A stretch of 64,000 nucleotides of DNA, taken from contig CAJNDT010000613.1 in the NCBI GenBank assembly GCA_905221615.1, forward strand, positions 1,064,407 through 1,128,406, written 5' to 3'. The stretch's first letter is position 1. Every line of letters begins with the position of its first letter. Under the pieces are notes generated by a model that had not been told where the DNA came from, did not search any database, and worked only from the letters and a program-made list of their open reading frames with translations. The position numbers and the translations under genes were made by a program. This document shows positions 1 to 9,630 of the stretch, in pieces. The DNA is from Symbiodinium sp. CCMP2592. Lineage: Eukaryota; Sar; Dinophyceae; Suessiales; Symbiodiniaceae.

Positions 1-80
1 TAAACTGCCCTAAACCCCTGAACCCCTCAACCCCAAGCCCTAAGCAACTAAGCCCCTAAACCCTAAACCCTTAACCCCCG
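1..80 (-). repeat. degenerate CCCTAAA block
   Basis: Imperfect CCCTAAA/CCCCTAA units with many one-base variants. The C-rich strand is on top. It is too degenerate to be an active chromosome end. Confidence 0.8.
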
Positions 81-581
81 ATTTCGACGCGGGAACCTCT
101 ACGGACGAGTCGGTCTGGCTCACGGTCTCATAGTCCTCGCGCCCACGACCCTAGGGATCTAAGGACTCGTATAGTAAGGCTTTTGGTTTCGAAAACCACA
201 CCTTTGTAAGGCGTTTGGGCTATTTCGATGCCCAGGGTGAGTTGGCCTGCCAGGCTTGCCGGAATTCCCTTGTGGGAGTTTGGGGACAATATAAGAGTAT
301 GGTGAATCAATTCCCTATACCTTCCCTCAAGGGCATGAGGAAAATGATGTTCCAACTTTCTGGCTTCTACTGTAGGCTCCTTACACCCATAACAGTAATT
401 AGAATGAGTTCTACAATGGGGCTCCCTTTTTAGGGTACTTTGGGGTTCGATCATGTTCGGCTCCTTAAACTTAGTTGCTGATTTCACAAGCCCCAAAAAG
501 TGCACACTTTCAGTTTTATGTTTGGTAATATTATCCCCAAAAGTGCAAAGTGTATCCACTCAGCTACTAAATAAAGCATTA
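81..581. other. no gene seen; HP-O end motif
   Basis: No convincing coding frame. Positions 350-374 carry the HP-O end (TTCCAACTTTCTGGCTTCTA), which recurs near 11930, 12110, 30690 and 36740. Confidence 0.5.
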
Positions 582-695
582 CTAGACCCAAGAAGTAACC
601 TAAGAATAAAACGGGTGCCCTTTTTGGTTTACAGGGGGTTAGAAGGGAACCTGAACCATAAAAAAAAGGGAATGAGGGCCAACTCTGGGTCCTAG
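582..695. mobile_element. HP-E hairpin element
   Basis: Begins CTAGACCCAAGAAGTAAC and ends ACTCTGGGTCCTAG. The arms pair as an inverted repeat around a G-rich centre. Close relatives are at 5879, 45615, 47483 and 51375. No coding capacity. Confidence 0.7.
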
Positions 696-696
696 A

Positions 697-795
697 CTGG
701 GCGTTGAAGTAACCAAGGAGAAAAAATATACACTTTCACTTCATAATGGTTCCTTTAAGAAACAAAGTACTAAAGTATGGTACTCCAAAGCCCAG
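697..795. mobile_element. HP-U hairpin element
   Basis: Ends CTGGGCGTTGAAGTA and TACTCCAAAGCCCAG are inverted copies with one mismatch. The second copy is at 15492-15575. Confidence 0.6.
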
Positions 796-820
796 AACCA
801 GGCCGGGAGGCTTTATCCAA

Positions 821-903
821 GGGTAAAGGGAGGGACCCTTATAATAACCATTATATAGCCCATTATAGGGTAGGGGTCCCCATTAAGGGTCCCTCCTTTT
901 CCC
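821..903. mobile_element. HP-D hairpin element, shortened
   Basis: Starts GGGTAAAGGGAGGGACCCTT and ends AAGGGTCCCTCCTTTTCCC. It lacks about 40 internal bases compared with the copies at 15129 and 17247. Confidence 0.65.
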
Positions 904-966
904 ATACTAAACCCTAAACCCTAAACCCTATACCCTTATAGAATCCCTATAGATCCCTTTAAAGAG

Positions 967-996
967 TCCCCATTAAGGGTCCCTCCTTTTCCCCTT
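967..996. mobile_element. HP-D solo right end
   Basis: Only the right arm (CCCCATTAAGGGTCCCTCC and following) is present, 64 bp after the shortened HP-D copy. Confidence 0.55.
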
Positions 997-1466
997 TGAC
1001 TTGAGGGAGACTCCCAGTTCTCGAGTTGGGGTGACCGTGATCCTGTTTAGGGTTTAGGGTTTAGGGGGTGTACATTCGCCTACCAGCGAAGGGCTGGGCT
1101 TGAGATTCGAGGCTGTACTATAATTAGGGGCCTCCATAGTTAGAAGAGGGTTTTGAGGCATATTCTGCGATCGCGCTAGTAAGAAATCCTCAAAATAGTT
1201 TAAGCGACTGTTTCGCCCTCCATGTTAGTAGTAGTTTGGGCTCTACGTGTAGGATCGGAGATGCCAGGCTGAGCAACTCCCCTGAATCCTAAACCCCAAA
1301 CCTAAAAGCTTTGTGGCATGTTGAGACTAGAATCAGTAGAATCGTATGGCGAGGCCCGAGAAGATAAACCTTGTTGCGAATTGCAACCTATGGTTTCTTT
1401 GCATGCGTTCATAGCAGCGTGGCGGACGGACCGGTATGTGGTGTACCAGCGTTAGCACTTATAGTT
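997..1466. other. no gene seen
   Basis: Contains short TTTAGGG runs and an eroded HP-H-like piece near 1127-1165. No open frame with coding character. Confidence 0.4.
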
Positions 1467-1562
1467 TAGAAGGGGCCACCCTGTAATAGTGGTATAATAG
1501 GAATAAAATAGGGCCCTAGTATAATCCTTATAGTCACTATTACAGGGTGGGGGCAGCTTCTA
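1467..1562. mobile_element. HP-F hairpin element
   Basis: Left arm TAGAAGGGGCCACCCTGTAA, right arm TTACAGGGTGGGGGCAGCTT and following. The interior is AT-rich and includes ATAATAGG. Other copies at 37180 and 46971. Confidence 0.7.
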
Positions 1563-1714
1563 ACTCATAGTAGGCAGCCCTAGCAGCCTGGGAGCCCTCA
1601 GCCGGCTGAACTCAGTGTAACTAGCAGTCCTCCTTTTCAAGGGATCTATAAGGGTTCCTATAAGGGTTCTATGAGGGGTTTAGGGCTTTAGGGGTCTAGG
1701 GTTTAGGGTTTATG

Positions 1715-1828
1715 CCTACTTCTCGGGTATCATGGGGAACTAAAGGTTGACCTTTTTGGTCATATTGGGATTATAATAGGGACTATACTACCCAAAAAAG
1801 GTTAAAGGATACCTACTCTACTACTAGG
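1715..1828. mobile_element. HP-K element
   Basis: Begins CCTACTTCTCGGGTATCATG and ends CCTACTCTACTACTAGG. Inner arms AGGTTGACCTTTTTGG and CCAAAAAAGGTTAAAGG are inverted. Copies at 46457 and 54476. Confidence 0.65.
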
Positions 1829-1887
1829 CTAGAGTATGCAGGGAGCATCTCTGTGCTCAGTCGAAGAACCCTGCAACGCTTCTAGGC

Positions 1888-1958
1888 GGGAGTTTCCGAA
1901 AATAGGTACCTGCTTTTGGGGGGCCCTTATAATAAGTCCCCTATTTTTGGAAACTCCC
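1888..1958. mobile_element. HP-A hairpin element, short form
   Basis: GGGAGTTTCCGAAAATAGGT on the left mirrors the right end TTTTTGGAAACTCCC. It is about 30 bp shorter than the usual 101-bp form. Confidence 0.65.
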
Positions 1959-2139
1959 AGGTTGGGAATCACCTCAAGTTCTAAATCCTACAGCCGGTCC
2001 AGAAGCTTGGTTCTGTAGGCGGTGATGAAGCCTCCAGCCAGATTCCTTGCATGTGCAGCAGGGGAGCAAGAAGAGTAATCAGGAGTCGTTGTTGTTGCTG
2101 TTGTTGCTGCTGTTATTGTTCCGGCAGTACAAAATAAAT

Positions 2140-2140
<1 letters not shown>

Positions 2141-2179
<39 letters not shown>
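2141..2179 (+). repeat. (CAG)13 microsatellite
   Basis: Thirteen uninterrupted CAG units, preceded at 2086-2112 by GTT/GCT-rich triplets. Open in several frames, but with no protein context. Confidence 0.9.
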
Positions 2180-2182
<3 letters not shown>

Positions 2183-2344
2183 CGTCCCAGCGCAAGCACA
2201 GGGATGTGGATGCGCGATTGCGTCGGCAAACATCTACTGCTCCTGATTTTGCACATCTTGCCACTATCGTTGCCAACGCTGTTGTTAAATCAGGGAAGTT
2301 ACTGGAACTGATACTTCAGTAGAGGCGCGCTCACACTTCTATAC

Positions 2345-2722
2345 CTTCACTTCAGACTCAGGCCAGAACCCAAACTTCTGCTTGCCCAGGTGCTTCAGAT
2401 TCTGAACGAAGCGGTCACGGCCATTGAAGGAGGTGAACGGATCCGCGAACTCACACTCCTCTGCGTAGAGGGCCACATCTATGTCCTTGCTCCAAAGGGA
2501 CAGGAACGGATTTCATGCCAACAAAAACTCGCACATAGTCGTGCTTAAGAAGCGCCTGAGGGACCCCTCACAACGTCCGGAAACCGCTCCGATCCTCAAA
2601 TCCCCAAATGCCAGAAGCAGACGAAAGGCCCCAGTGAGGAAGTAGTCGCGGTCATAGTCTTTCCTCATCCTCTCCACGAGCTCCTGACAGCTCGGCCGAG
2701 TTTGCAGGTTGTAGGTGGAGGG
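2345..2722 (-). CDS. DUF2358 / NTF2-like protein, two exons, partial
   Basis: Two exon-like pieces read on the minus strand. The first (2722 down to 2630) gives a frame containing QELVERMRKDYDRDYFLTG. The second (2485 down to 2345) contains LYAEECEFADPFTSFNGRDR followed by FVQNLKHLG. Residues EFADP followed by a FxGxxRFxxNL segment are typical of the DUF2358/NTF2-like fold family of plants, algae and cyanobacteria, whose biochemical role is unknown. The 144-base gap between the pieces starts with GC, ends with AG, keeps phase 0, and splits the frame between the Gly of LTG and the following Asp; it is read here as a GC-AG intron. The second exon ends AAG before GTATAG, a good 5' splice site. 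Further exons on either side were not found, so this is partial or a remnant. Family assignment is from memory of the motif. Confidence 0.55.
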
Positions 2723-2913
2723 CTATCACAAGTGTTGATATAAGGGTGACTATCAGGATTCTATAAGCTATACAGGTTCTATGAAGGTGAGTATACGCAT
2801 TGTTACAAGGGTGAGTTTACGCGTTCTACGGGACTACCGGGGCTCTTCAGGGTTTGGGGCTTTGGGGTTGAAAGGGCTTCTTTTTGTTTGTTTCCTTTCC
2901 TCCTCACCGCAAG

Positions 2914-3002
2914 GCACCACCCCCGCTGACGGCGACATTCTTAGAAACTTGCAAGTTCTTGACGATTCCAACAGAGCCAGGGTTTATGCGTGGCGTGTGG
3001 AG
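2914..3002 (+). CDS. candidate internal exon, unknown protein
   Basis: A pyrimidine-rich tract ending CACCGCAAG precedes an 89-base open stretch that ends GTGGAG before GTGAGG, a strong donor. The peptide includes ADGDILRNLQVLDDSNRARV and looks like real protein. No partner exon was identified on this strand. It lies about 190 bp beyond the DUF2358-like exons on the other strand. No family recognised. Confidence 0.35.
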
Positions 3003-3089
3003 GTGAGGCGGGGTTCGGGATATTGTTGCTAATGGAGCAAAGAGCACACTTCCATGTCACATTCAGAACACCCTTGCAATTAAAAGGAC

Positions 3090-3192
3090 CCTAACCCCTA
3101 AACCCTAAACCCTGAACCCTAAACCCTAAACTCTATACCCTAAACCCTAAAACCCTAAACCCTAAACCCTAACCCCTAAACCCTAAACACTC
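3090..3192 (-). repeat. CCCTAAA array
   Basis: About 14 near-perfect CCCTAAA units, C-rich strand on top. Confidence 0.9.
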
Positions 3193-3277
3193 TACTAGGA
3201 AACCCCATCGGAAGTGCCTCTGCTGTCCGTGCTGCATTACCGACCTCCATGGGCAGGGATATTTCATGCAGAGATTA

Positions 3278-3740
3278 AGGTTTAGGGTTTAGGGTTTAGG
3301 GGTTTAGGGGTTTGGGGGTTTAGGGTTTAGGGGTTTTGGGGGTTTAGGGTTTCGGGGTTTAGGCTTTAGGGGTTTGGGGGTTTAGGGTTTAGGGGTTTAG
3401 GGGTTTGGAGGTTTAGGGTTTAGGGGTTTAGGTTCTCTTAGGGTTCAGGGGTTTAGGGTTTAGGGTTTAGGGATTTGGGGGTTTAGGTTCTCTTAGGGTT
3501 TAGGTGTTTTGGGGTTTAGGGTTTAGGGTTTCGGGTTTAGGGGTTTAGGGGTTTGGGGGTTTAGGGTTTAGGGGTTTAGGGGTTTAGGGTTTAGGGTTTC
3601 GGGTTTAGGGGTTTAGGCTTTAGGGTTTCGGGTTTAGGGGTTTAGGCTTTAGGGTTTAGGGGTCTGGGGTTTAGGCTTTAGGGGCTTAGGCTTTCGGGTT
3701 TAGTAGGTTTTGGATTTGGGAGTTTAGGGTTAATGTCGGG
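3278..3740 (+). repeat. TTTAGGG array, longest in the window
   Basis: About 460 bp of TTTAGGG, TTTAGGGG and TTTGGGGG variants. Orientation is opposite to the array ending 86 bp upstream. Units become more divergent toward the right. Confidence 0.9.
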
Positions 3741-4149
3741 GTTTAGGTTTTGGATTTGGGGGTTTAGGATTTCGGGTTTCGAGACCGGCCCCGGTGTCCA
3801 GTGCTTGGCTTCAAGACCTTCGGCGCCCGAAAGCCCGACAGTATTAAAGGTGCTCGTGATACTAGTAGTCTTAATAAGTATAACAAGCATAATAGTGAAA
3901 TTGATGATGATAGAAACAATTACAGCAAGTATGTAAATTGGAGAGAATGAGAATCAGAGAATGAGTAGTAGTAAAAACAATACTAGCTCTAGCAGTAAAT
4001 CATGAATTGAAAAATGTTTGTAACAGCACCATAGTGCCGATGAGCGCAGCATTGGCGATGCAGTGCCCCCGTCGATTGTTCAGGTCACTGTCAGTCATGA
4101 CACCCAGCCCGAACCAAGATCGGGTAAGAACATAGAAATGCCAGAACAA
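3741..4149. other. no gene seen
   Basis: AT-rich stretch with AGTA/ATGATG-like short motifs around 3890-4010. No coding signal. Confidence 0.4.
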
Positions 4150-4258
4150 CCCAGAGACTCCAATATCCCTTCATGAAGGAACATTCCTCAAATTATGGTA
4201 GGGATCCTCCTATCATTTAAGGTATATTCCTTACTTAAGGGCTATTGGAGTCTCTGGG
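4150..4258. mobile_element. HP-J hairpin element
   Basis: CCCAGAGACTCCAATATCCC on the left is matched by an inverted right arm ending ATTGGAGTCTCTGGG. The second copy is at 31660-31768, the same 109-bp length. Confidence 0.75.
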
Positions 4259-4290
4259 AAGCCTGCAACAGCCGTGTTCCAACCGGCGTA

Positions 4291-4419
4291 GGGCCCCAAA
4301 AAAGCACGTAAGCAAAAATTAGGATAGGGATGTCCCATATAAACCCCCTTTAAAAGGAAGCCCATAAGGTAGGGATATCCCCACAACATGCTTATGCTTA
4401 TGTGCCTTTTTGGGTCCCC
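4291..4419. mobile_element. HP-X hairpin element
   Basis: Left arm GGGCCCCAAAAAAGCACGTA and right arm ending TGTGCCTTTTTGGGTCCCC are inverted. An inner pair around AGGGATGTCCC/AGGGATATCCC is also visible. Only copy seen. Confidence 0.55.
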
Positions 4420-4537
4420 AACCGGGCCTCAGCAGGTTCGGCACCGCCGACCACGGCAGCACGCGCGTCGCCGAGCTTCTCGGCTGCACCTGGGAAGGTT
4501 TCCGGAGTGCTTTCAGGCTTGGGGGTTTTCCCATAGG

Positions 4538-4645
4538 GGTTTAGGGGTTTAGGGTTTAGGGGTTTAGGGTTTAGGGGTTTAGGGTTTAGGGTTTGGGGTT
4601 TAGGGGTTTAGGGTTTAGGGTTTAGGGTTTAGGGGTTCAGAGTTT
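4538..4645 (+). repeat. TTTAGGG array
   Basis: About 15 units, mixing TTTAGGG and TTTAGGGG. Confidence 0.9.
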
Positions 4646-4694
4646 ACGGCAGGCTTCGGCATCGGGTGGGCCCCTGGGAGATATTCAAACCACA

Positions 4695-4799
4695 TACCTT
4701 AAGCTACCAAAACCTACTTTTTTGGAGGGTCCTTACAAGTTCCATATTAAGGTTTATAATAAGAACCTACAAAAAAGTAGGGCTTGGTAGGCTAAGGTA
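4695..4799. mobile_element. HP-T hairpin element
   Basis: TACCTTAAGCTACCAAAACC on the left mirrors the right arm ending GGTAGGCTAAGGTA, with CCTACTTTTTTGG paired to CAAAAAAGTAGG inside. 105 bp, single copy. Confidence 0.65.
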
Positions 4800-5736
4800 A
4801 GCTTTAACATTGCTGCGTCGGCTGACGAAGATAGATGAGGGCTTGGGGAGCACTCAACAATGCTGGTTTCAGGTTACTAGCAGTATCATGCTGTGCAGGA
4901 CTACTGGGCTCAATACTTCAAGCGAATCTAAAACACTGCTAGAACCCTACAGGGCTCCGATGAAACAATGGCTTCTTCTTGGAGATGTAGGCTTAGCGCT
5001 CAGGGCTCAGGACCTAGGAGTCTTCTTTCAACCCGAGTCCCCAATGGCAAAGTTTAGGGATTTGGGTTTTGGGTTTATGGGTTGAGGGTTTGGGGTTTAG
5101 GGATGCATGCAGAGTTTCGTAAAGGGCGTTATCGGGCTCATGAGGCGTCGTAAGGGATTCTATACAGGACTTGAATAAGGTTCTATGAAGCTCTCAGTAG
5201 CTCTCATTTAAAGACATAGGGTTCCTTGCAAGGGGTGCCAATATAGCATTGAAGGCTTTGAGAAAGGGCGTTAGTGTGTTTTCTTATGTATCCACAAATG
5301 ACAATAAGCATCGGAACCCAAAACGTGACCTAGACAAATGCAGGATTGTTGTTCTGATCCCCTATCCCCCCCGAAGAGAGGATGTTCTTGCCAGTCCTCC
5401 AGAAGACACATACTCTGGCGCCTATCTGTTGTTCTGACCCCTCACAACCCACAGAGCCTCGCGGGGCGTTGGGGCACACTCTGTGTCTCTTAAAATCATT
5501 GAATGTGATCGGGGATACGTCTGCCAGTAATAACACCGCCAACTGCAACAACTTGCGGTAAGCCATGGTAAGCCGCGGCGCTCCAGACCACTTGTTCCCA
5601 AAAGTTCGGCTCCTGCCGTGCTCAGGGTCTCCGAGGTTAGGGCCCAATGTAAGGGCCTTATTAATTGCCTATACTATGGTGGGCTTCCTTTCTATAGTTA
5701 TAGTACTCGTACAATATGCCCCGAAACCATATTCTG
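4800..5736. other. no firm gene
   Basis: A minus-strand frame at 5330-5647 reads plausibly (KLLQLAVLLLADVSPITFND) but has no clear splice context. 5095-5240 holds AGGGTTCTATA-type filler. Nothing else seen. Confidence 0.35.
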
Positions 5737-5803
5737 ATTAACCCTAAACCCTAAACCCTACACCCTAAACCCTAAACCCTACACCCTAAACCCTAAACCC
5801 CCC
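5737..5803 (-). repeat. CCCTAAA array
   Basis: About nine units, some CCCTACA. Confidence 0.85.
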
Positions 5804-5878
5804 ACATTGAGGCCCTGGGCGGTTTTAGGGTTTGGGTTTAGAACATAAAGCCGTGCAGTCCTAGATCATAAGCTCAGT

Positions 5879-5989
5879 CTAGACCTTAGAGTAACCTAGG
5901 AATAAAAAGGGTGCCCTTTTTGGTTTAAAGTGGTTTATAAGGGAACCTAAGCCTTAAAAAAGGGAATAAGGGCCTACTCTGGGTCCTAG
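5879..5989. mobile_element. HP-E hairpin element
   Basis: CTAGACCTTAGAGTAACCTA on the left, CCTACTCTGGGTCCTAG on the right. 111 bp with the family interior GGGTGCCCTTTTTGGTTTAA. Confidence 0.75.
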
Positions 5990-6117
5990 CAGTTGAACAC
6001 TGATTAGTGGTGGGTTGCCCAGAAGAAACACAAGCATCATCGTTGCCCGGGCCGCCCGCTTCAAATAGCCTTGTAGCGAACGTATAGTCATGGTGACAGT
6101 GACAGTACTATACTGAA

Positions 6118-6212
6118 CTTAGAACCCTAGCAAAAGTTATAGTTTTAATTTTAGCTGTTTCTTAGGGATTATAGTAACCAAAAATTAAAAAATATTTCTA
6201 AGTACCCCTAAG
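6118..6212. mobile_element. HP-G hairpin element
   Basis: CTTAGAACCCTAGCAAAA on the left, TTTCTAAGTACCCCTAAG on the right, with TTTAATTTT/AAAATTAAA pairing inside. Copies at 13326, 31952 and 34067. Confidence 0.7.
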
Positions 6213-6276
6213 AGTAATCTGGTGATCAACTTCTGCAGCTGCTCCATGCTCGCATGGCTCAGAAATAGGAGTGAGG

Positions 6277-6358
6277 ATTATGTAGGGGGACCCTCTTGTA
6301 TATAGATCCTCTCAATAAGGTGCTTTTTTAAGAATAAGTAGGGTTAAGAGGGTCCCCT
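6277..6358. mobile_element. HP-S hairpin element
   Basis: GGGGGACCCTCTTGTATA and TAAGAGGGTCCCCTT are inverted arms of an 82-bp unit. Single copy. Confidence 0.5.
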
Positions 6359-7132
6359 TGAAGCGGTCTCCTTAAGACTACCAAGGAAGAATACGGAACG
6401 ATCACGCGAGGCTGCCATTGCTTTGTGCTCAGATGCCTCGGAAGAGTAGCGCCAGGCCCAAACAAAAACCTTTGCGTTGGCGCGCGATATCCCAAAGGCT
6501 CCCAGTATTTAGTAGGTACTTAGTACCCTAAAGTCCTAAACTCTAAACCCTAAACCGTGGCTTTATAAGGTCACTTGGACCTTTTTTCGGAATTCCTCAA
6601 AAAATCCAAAAAAACAAACCCAGGCAGTCCAATGGGGCCGGAGCTACAGTCATGAGTCTCGGAAGCCCTGCTTCACAGACTACGGCTTGGGGTCTAGGTG
6701 TTAGGGTACCCCCCCCCCCCCCGAAAGAAAACAGCATGTCCATGGCTCAGAAACCCCACGACGCTACTCAGCGTGTTATGCTAGGTTAGCTGCAACCCTG
6801 CCCGACGACGGCGACAACTGATGAAATCTAACAATGTTGCATCAGCCTTCCCGCTGCTGTTAACTATTGTTGCGATTCTGGGTCCCTTAACCTGACTGCC
6901 AATCCACTGCAATTGTGGAATAGATGTGCCTCTGCAATATAGAAGCCTTAGAAATACCTGTATTATTCCTGAGGGCTCCTTGTTATAACCATGCTGTAAA
7001 GGAGCCCAAAAGCCTATTCAAACTATTAAGGCCCCTGCAATACAGATTGCAGGACGGCCCACGGCCGGCCTCCGCATGCCGGGACGTGCGCTGCACCCTG
7101 CGTCCAGCACCGCCTCACACATGAACAGGGCC
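6359..7132. other. no gene seen; poly-C tract
   Basis: A run of C lies at 6711-6722. The interval around 6900-7125 is ordinary-looking DNA with no frame that I can support. Confidence 0.4.
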
Positions 7133-7257
7133 CTAAACCCTAAACCCTAAAACCCTAAACCCTAAAACCCTAAAACCCTAAACCCCTAAACCCCTAAACC
7201 CCCAAACCCTAAACCCTAAACCCCTAAAACCCTAAACCCCTAAACCCCTAAACCCTC
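7133..7257 (-). repeat. CCCTAAA array
   Basis: About 17 units, mixing CCCTAAA, CCCTAAAA and CCCCTAAA. Confidence 0.9.
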
Positions 7258-7310
7258 AAGTTGGCAGCGCCCGGTCTGGGCCTTGGGGTCGCGACGGATG
7301 ATGGCAGGCT

Positions 7311-7590
7311 TGGAGGATCATGGGACTTGGTAAGTAGGGTTTAGGGTTCCTTTTTGAGGCACTATAGGGTTCTATCATAGGGTTCCTTAAAGGGATCTGT
7401 AAGGGGTCTTTAATGGGAGGATAATGGGACTTAGTAAGTAGGGTTTAGGGTTCCTTTTTAGGGTACTATCATAGGGTTCCTTAAAGGGATCTATAAGGGG
7501 TCTACAATGGGAGGATCATGGGACTTAGTAAGTATGGTTATAAGTACCTTAAGAAGGGTTATGGGTTCCTGTAAGTACAGTTACCTCCAA
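7311..7590. repeat. HP-C left end repeated three times
   Basis: GGAGGATCATGGGACTTAGT-like ends start at 7312, 7416 and 7510, about 100 bp apart, with AGGGTTCCTTTTT filler between. Only the third continues into element-like sequence (to about 7590). It looks like a tandem expansion started from an HP-C end. Confidence 0.6.
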
Positions 7591-7844
7591 GTGCTGGCTA
7601 CGTCGATAGCGGTAGCGATGACAACGGCCGGTGGTTGTGGCGGTGGCGGGCTGAGGAGTCTGGGGTTAGGGTTTCAACTTTGAAGAGTGAGTTCCAGATT
7701 CAACTTCCCGATTGAGTTGCTTCGCGGTAGACGGGTTATACTCGATGGCATGTCGTGGAGGCTATTGCTATTGCGGGGATAGGCAAGAACAAAACCTGAC
7801 AACCTCACCGCCAGACTGACGGCCTTAGCCCGTCTTGGAAAGAC

Positions 7845-8508
7845 CTATCTCACTGACTGCTCGCCGCTGCAAGCTGCAGCTTCCTCTTCTTCGCGTTGCA
7901 TCATGCTCTCCACTTCGTTCTTCTCAGGGATGAGCTCCTGCTTCGAAGATTCCAAAGCCTACATGCGGCTGTTGATCATCTGCCGCGTCTGCTTCATGTC
8001 CTCGATATCCAATCCTGGAGGACGTTGTCACAGCCGTAGCAAGATTGAGCTTCCGGTCCTCCTCAAAGAAGGTTGCCCGTAGTGCATCGACTTCCTGTAG
8101 ATAGGTCGTGCAGATGTCAATGGGCAGGTACTTGCACACATAGGAAATGATGTGCGTTTCCTGCTCGCAAGCTTCAAGGTCAAACCGGTGAAGTGCAAGG
8201 CTCTCCGGAGCCAAGAGCTCGCCCGTGATCATACGGGCTATTGTCAGAAATTCGAGACCCATCTCAGAAAGCACCTTCCTTCGGCGAAAACGGATCTGAG
8301 CCCATTCTTCTACGCCGACTATGGCCTGAAGGTGCTTAATCACTTCCAACACAATGCAGAGAAACTTTACACGATCTCCTCAGATCTTGAAGAACAGCTT
8401 TGGCGTCGCCTTCGCCTTGGGAAAAAAGCCCAGGCACAGATCTTCTTCTGCAACCCCGTGAAGCTGGGGCTCATGAGATTCAAGGGGCGCACCATCATGC
8501 AAAATCAT
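7845..8508 (-). pseudogene. decayed gene, unknown coiled-coil-like protein
   Basis: Reading leftward from an ATG at 8508, a frame of 42 codons meets a TGA (8382-8380) and then continues in the same frame for over 110 codons of convincing protein (for example VLEVIKHLQAIVGVEEWAQI and ITGELLAPESLALHRFDLEA). Near 8020 the sense moves to the +1 frame and continues as LDIEDMKQTRQMINSRM, a TAG, then ALESSKQELIPEKNEVESMM and an acidic tail, ending at a TAG at 7847-7845. One frameshift and two stops inside otherwise coding-like sequence indicate a pseudogene, or sequencing errors in a real gene. The last third is charged and heptad-like, so a coiled coil is likely. I do not recognise the family. An overlapping plus-strand frame (8152-8538) is taken as a shadow. 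Confidence 0.55.
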
Positions 8509-9127
8509 CATGCCTGCAACTTGCTATCAAACATGTAACCGTGCAAGATCATGCGGGGGACGACTGGTCGGACTGAGTTTCGCAACGATGTCCCGAAAAT
8601 CAATCTGATGTACGACCCTAAACCCTGAGCCCTGCACCTTAATGGGGACGGAGTGCCAGGTACCCTTGCAAGTGTGGGATTTTACGACCGCGGGGCTTAA
8701 GGCTTAAGGATATTCGGTCAACATGGCCAAACCCCGAGACCATAGACCCCGAAACATGCAAGCTCGAACCCCAAACTGGGAAATCAGGCTCCGCCTCCCG
8801 AAAGCCCTGTTGGGGCTTAGGGTTTAGGGTTTAGGAGAGTTTTGAAGCCCCTTCAAGACGAGCCGAGCCTCCAGTCACGAAAGAACAACAGGCAGGCGCC
8901 AGCAGTAGAGCCAGGGCCTCGCATGCAGACCATAATTTTGACAACCACCCATGTATGAACACAGGAGGTATATTCTGAATGATGTGCCTTCGCAGCGTAA
9001 GTGCACATGCATACACACTAAAATGGACGAGGCGGAGAGCAGCTAGACAGTTGTGTATGCTTATATGACAATGTACGCATGTGCGAGTGTAACGGCACCA
9101 AGACGACCATACTCTGGGGCCTAAGGG
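8509..9127. other. no gene seen; HP-I solo end
   Basis: Positions 8930-8953 (ATAATTTTGACAACCACCCA) match the right end of HP-I without a left arm. Confidence 0.45.
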
Positions 9128-9440
9128 AGCCCCCCTAACCCCATAACCCCTTCACCCCCTTAACCTCATTATCCCCTTAACCCCTTAACCCCTTCACCCC
9201 TGAAGCCCCTTAACCCCCTTACCCCCTTAAGCCCCTTAACCAACTGAACCCCTTAACCCACTTAACCCCTTAACCCCTTGACCCCCTTAACCCCTTGACC
9301 CCTTCACCCCTTAACCCCCTTAACCGCTCAACCCCCTTACTCCCTCAACCCCTTGCCCCCAAAACCCTTAATCCCTCAACCCCTTCAACTCCGTAACCCC
9401 TTCTTAACCCCTGAACCCTAACCGCTGTAACCCCTAAACC
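9128..9440 (-). repeat. CCCCTTAA-type variant block
   Basis: About 310 bp built on CCCCTTAA and CCCCTTAACC, with CCCCTTCA and CCCCTTGA variants. It differs from the CCCTAAA heptamer used elsewhere. Confidence 0.85.
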
Positions 9441-9537
9441 CAAAGCCATAGCCTGCACCAGCACGGCAGCACGCCCGAAGCGCCGCTGGCGAACCATGGC
9501 AGGCGGAAGAGCACTGAAGCTGTGCTGGACTGTTTTA

Positions 9538-9630
9538 CGGTTTAGGGTTTAGAGATTTAGGGTTTAGGGTTTAGGGTCTAGAGTTTAGGGTTGTTGGAGT
9601 TTGGGGTTCAGGGTTTAGGGCAGTCTTGGA
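9538..9630 (+). repeat. degenerate TTTAGGG block
   Basis: About ten units with substitutions, including TCTAGAGTTTAGGG. Confidence 0.75.

Noticed and set aside
1..80. True telomere at the left edge
   Set aside because: Units are too degenerate, and similar or better blocks occur throughout the first 53 kb.
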